Of a DNA stretch of 64,000 nucleotides, positions 61,411 through 64,000 are shown one piece after another. A program made the translations under genes and the position numbers. The stretch is from an uncultured Paracoccaceae bacterium (GTDB lineage Bacteria > Pseudomonadota > Alphaproteobacteria > Rhodobacterales > Rhodobacteraceae): positions 682,001-746,000 of the forward strand of contig CANKZJ010000001.1 in the NCBI GenBank assembly GCA_947488605.1, written 5' to 3'. The notes beneath the pieces were generated by a model. That model ran no database searches. It was not told the DNA's origin and worked only from the letters and a program-made list of their open reading frames with translations. Position 1 is the first letter of the stretch. Every line of letters begins with the position of its first letter.

Positions 61411-62652
61411 GTGGTAGTAGACGGTAAATCGGTAGAGACTGACGCAACCAGTTTCGATGTGGCGACAGTCGCTTATCAGGGCGCTCGCAACTACCAAGAA
61501 GACAGCATTATCTCCCATTTCCCACTTGGACAAACGACCGGTTTTGCGGTTCTCGCCGATGGCATGGGTGGCCATGAAGCTGGCAATGTTGCCAGCGCTC
61601 TGGTCATGTCCGAAGTCTTTGCGCAGCTGAAAATCAACGAAACCGCTCTGGACGACGACGGCTTTGATATTCCTGCCGCACTCAACGACATGGCGCAGAA
61701 TGCAAATGCGCGAATTGCTGAATACATCGAAAAATACCAAGAGACCTATGGCATGGGAACGACGCTGTTGGCGACGCTAATCCATCATGACAAGCTCTAT
61801 TGGGTTTCTGTCGGCGACTCGCCGCTTTTCTTGTTCCGCGATGGCATGCTGAACCAGCTAAACAAAGATCACTCGATGGCGCCCCAAATTGAGATGATGG
61901 TCAAAGTCGGTGCGATGACGGAAGAAATGGGCCGCAACCACCCGGACCGTAATACGCTGACATCTGCCATTTCAGGCCAAGACATCGCGTTAATTGATTG
62001 CCCCGCCGAACCGACCATATTGAAAGACGGCGATATCTTGATCGCATCAAGCGACGGTCTGCAGTTCTTATCAAACGAAGACATCACGGCCACACTCAAA
62101 GGTGTCTGCGACCAACCCGGCGCCGCAATTGCAAATGCCCTTTTGGCCGATGTAAAGACATTGGATCATCCCGAACAAGACAACACAGCGTTTACTGTCG
62201 TCAAACTTGATCGCGTTTGTGCGCAAGTCCAGGCAGAGGAAACATCTGTTGCTGCGATGCCCACAACAGACTTGGCCGAAGATCAAGACGAGCCTGCAAT
62301 CGACGCGCACGTCGAGGACGAGACTGCTGTCATTGCCGAAGCCGCAGAACCTGATGTCGATGACGCCGAAGTAGAGGCAGCTAAGCCCAATGTCATTGTA
62401 GTAGAAGCCGAGCCGGTAACCGCTGATGATGGATCGCAAGACGCTAATCAAGATGTTGAAATTGTGGATGCTCCTGAGACAGTCACAGTTGCGCCAATCG
62501 AAAAGAATGGCCGTCGCACTATCAAGGTGGTCAAGAAGGCCGAGCCTCGGCAGCGCTTTATTCCAAAACGCCCTTCAAACCCTGACTACGCAGGCGAAGA
62601 TGCAGACGTTATGCCAAACTGGTATCGCAAGCAGAAGCGTTTCAAAGACTAA
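61411..62652 (+). CDS. PP2C-family serine/threonine phosphatase with acidic tail
   Basis: 413 residues if the GTG at 61411 is used, which follows AGGGGA by 6 bases; a GTG at 61393 is also in frame. Seen: the PP2C core with YQGARNYQEDSI, VLADGMGGHEAGNVASAL, YWVSVGDSPLFLFRDG and SSDGLQFLSNEDITATL, giving the metal-binding Asp set (residues about 25-240). After about 270, a long Asp/Glu/Ala/Val-rich, repeat-like, probably disordered segment leads to a basic end (GRRTIKVVKKAEPRQRFIPK). No kinase is adjacent. Manganese/magnesium-dependent; targets unknown. Confidence 0.88.
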   Translation: MVVDGKSVETDATSFDVATVAYQGARNYQEDSIISHFPLGQTTGFAVLADGMGGHEAGNVASALVMSEVFAQLKINETALDDDGFDIPAALNDMAQNANARIAEYIEKYQETYGMGTTLLATLIHHDKLYWVSVGDSPLFLFRDGMLNQLNKDHSMAPQIEMMVKVGAMTEEMGRNHPDRNTLTSAISGQDIALIDCPAEPTILKDGDILIASSDGLQFLSNEDITATLKGVCDQPGAAIANALLADVKTLDHPEQDNTAFTVVKLDRVCAQVQAEETSVAAMPTTDLAEDQDEPAIDAHVEDETAVIAEAAEPDVDDAEVEAAKPNVIVVEAEPVTADDGSQDANQDVEIVDAPETVTVAPIEKNGRRTIKVVKKAEPRQRFIPKRPSNPDYAGEDADVMPNWYRKQKRFKD

Positions 62653-62669
62653 ACGCTACCTTTCCAATA

Positions 62670-63053
62670 TCACAGTTCAATCTCGCCTGTTTCCGGGTCC
62701 GGGTCTGGTATCCATGGCGGTGCGTCAGGGGACCTACGCAGGATGATATCCCCATTGGGCAAGAACTCCGGCGCTTCATAATTCCGCAAATCATCAACCT
62801 GATTAAGTAACTCGGCAAAGGCGGGACCGACGGATTGTGCAAACTCCGCAAATGCGGGGCCCATCTGTTCGAACGTACCGTGCAAATCTTCGATTGCGGG
62901 TTCTATTTCAGTCATCAGGCCCTGCATCAACAGGCGCGCGCCCTCTTCTATTAAGCTAAAGCCATCTTCAGTTTCAGGCACCGTTTCCTCTTGCGCCAGC
63001 GCAGGCGTTACCACGAGGCCAACCACAAATGTATATGCAAGTAACTGTCTCAT
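62670..63053 (-). CDS. Small secreted hypothetical protein
   Basis: 127 residues. Seen: a signal peptide (MRQLLAYTFVVGLVVTPALA), then an acidic helical region EEGARLLMQGLMTEIEPAIE and FEQMGPAFAEFAQSVGPAFA that contains a near-duplicated MGPAFAEF/VGPAFAEL unit, and a Pro/Asp-rich end (DAPPWIPDPDPETGEIEL). Periplasmic by inference. I recall relatives in Rhodobacterales, often misnamed AAA+ ATPase. No enzymatic motif. Its 3' end faces the PP2C stop. Confidence 0.78.
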   Translation of the reverse strand: MRQLLAYTFVVGLVVTPALAQEETVPETEDGFSLIEEGARLLMQGLMTEIEPAIEDLHGTFEQMGPAFAEFAQSVGPAFAELLNQVDDLRNYEAPEFLPNGDIILRRSPDAPPWIPDPDPETGEIEL

Positions 63054-63089
63054 ACCCTCAAAATAAGGATTCTCGACCCGCTTTTCAAA

Positions 63090-64000
63090 TCACAAATCGA
63101 TGTCCAGCACGACTGGGAAGTGATCAGATGCAATCAAAAGCGCACTGCGCAGGTCAGGGTCCGCATAGCATTGGGGGTGGTCGAAAGGATGCCAAATCTG
63201 CCACTTAGGCCGTTTTTCCAATAGCCGTGGCGATACCATGATGTAGTCAAGTAGCGCCTGCAAATAGGGCCCGTCTCGACGTTTGAACCGGGCTGTAGCT
63301 GGCATCGCGCCGATACGGCGCCCAAGGATCATTCGGGCATGCGGATCGAACATACGCGTCGCACGCCCTTCGCCCAGCACGATCTCAATACCTGACCGCC
63401 CAAAGAGCTTTTCATACTCGTCCAGCCCCGGACCATCATTGAAATCGCCCAGCACAATCAGATCATCACCTGCATCAAGATGTTGGGTGACGCGTTTGCG
63501 CAACCAAATGCACTGCGCCAATTGTTTACGCCGGTTCTGGATCGAAATACGCGTTGCCTCGGTGTCATTGTTCGCACCATGCGGTGCCTTGGACTTGGCG
63601 TGCACCCCGATTAGCCGCAACTGACCTGCGGCCGTTGTCACCGCCACCTCCAATGGTGGTTTTGACCACCTGATCGGGTCAGGTGTCGCATCAACGTCCA
63701 CATCTATTCTGATCTCGGTATCAAAGGACGGCGCGTGGTCATCACCTTTGGGATCGTGCACAGCTGTCATCACGTTCGGATCATACAACAAGGCGATCTC
63801 TTGTTGGGTGTCATTGGTGAAACCTGTCAAAGCCTGCTGCGCACGCAGATTGAACCGCGTAGCAAAGGTCTCAAGCGCTCTGCGGGCATTGCGGTGCGGA
63901 CTGGTATCGGGGGCTTCTATGATCATGATCGCATCGGCATCAAGGGCTGCAAACACAACACCCAACCCCTCGGTTTGCTGCGCTTTGGTGACGTCCCAAC
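63090..64000 (-). CDS. Endonuclease/exonuclease/phosphatase family protein, C-terminal part
   Basis: At least 303 residues; the frame is still open at the right edge (…WDVTKAQQTEGLGVVF), so the start lies outside. Seen: an EEP-fold: DADAIMIIEAPDT near the visible start with a possible metal Glu, LIGVHAKSKAPHG, LIVLGDFNDGPG (the D-F-N metal loop) and the terminal catalytic ASDHFPVVLDIDL (D-H). The fold hydrolyses phosphodiesters of nucleic acids or phospholipids. A TTG inside the visible part is not the real start. Confidence 0.88.
   Translation of the reverse strand, partial: WDVTKAQQTEGLGVVFAALDADAIMIIEAPDTSPHRNARRALETFATRFNLRAQQALTGFTNDTQQEIALLYDPNVMTAVHDPKGDDHAPSFDTEIRIDVDVDATPDPIRWSKPPLEVAVTTAAGQLRLIGVHAKSKAPHGANNDTEATRISIQNRRKQLAQCIWLRKRVTQHLDAGDDLIVLGDFNDGPGLDEYEKLFGRSGIEIVLGEGRATRMFDPHARMILGRRIGAMPATARFKRRDGPYLQALLDYIMVSPRLLEKRPKWQIWHPFDHPQCYADPDLRSALLIASDHFPVVLDIDL

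Overview
The window reads as a chromosomal segment of a Rhodobacterales (Roseobacter-group) alphaproteobacterium. I base this on gene content and order as I remember them: a hom-glpX-recJ block, sdhE, csaA-proC, ubiK/lgt, the run DnaA-like regulator-ppk-ppx, DUF1194 and Hint-domain proteins, and a LexA-type site of the alphaproteobacterial GTTC-N7-GTTC form. Most genes are moderately GC-rich, with a few AT-richer stretches. There is no rRNA, IS element, prophage or CRISPR array. One tRNA gene, tRNA-Glu(UUC), is present. The window starts inside rpiA and ends inside an endonuclease/exonuclease/phosphatase-family gene.

Layout. 1-7.5 kb: rpiA (partial), a GST, L-serine dehydratase and the heterotetrameric sarcosine oxidase operon soxBDAG, together a glycine-betaine/sarcosine-to-serine-to-pyruvate theme. 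8-9.4 kb: two TadE-like pseudopilins. 9.3-15 kb: TetR regulator with its own operator, hom, glpX, recJ, tRNA-Glu. 15.4-19 kb: a 2OG-Fe(II) oxygenase-like gene, glyoxalase I and three tandem DUF1194 (VWA-like) secreted proteins. 19-25 kb: LdtR-type MarR regulator, XRE regulator-sdhE, aspartate aminotransferase, copper chaperone PCu(A)C, hydroxyacid dehydrogenase-csaA-proC. 25-31 kb: a methyltransferase plus LicD-like pair, YbjN, lipoproteins, an APH-fold kinase, an FGE-fold protein without catalytic cysteines, and ubiK. 31-36.7 kb: lgt-methyltransferase-pgeF, a 53-residue protein behind a structured leader, a Hint protein and a MATE pump. 36.7-42.5 kb: NicO-type metal exporter/permease with DUF1007, then DUF4166, DCC, 2OG oxygenase, epimerase and an alpha/beta hydrolase. 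42.6-48.3 kb: a small repeat protein and parE either side of an SOS box, an AT-rich DUF3800 gene, a fourth DUF1194 protein, and two related c-type cytochromes around a DUF3047 protein. 48.4-54.7 kb: Ldh-family dehydrogenase, lolD-lolC/E, ThuA, DUF2937, peroxiredoxin-proS. 54.9-64 kb: YceI, AI-2E permease, DnaA-like regulator, ppk, ppx, PP2C phosphatase, a small secreted protein and the partial EEP enzyme.

Most of the window is housekeeping. The points most worth checking are: a perfect GTTC-N7-GTTC site between a small internally duplicated protein and parE; a leader hairpin that would pair with the Shine-Dalgarno sequence of a 53-aa protein; the tandem DUF1194 triplet and its distant fourth copy; the cytochrome pair around DUF3047; an oppositely oriented methyltransferase/LicD pair between ybjN and proC; and the AT-rich DUF3800 gene abutting parE. 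I found no complete, clearly unprecedented multi-gene system.
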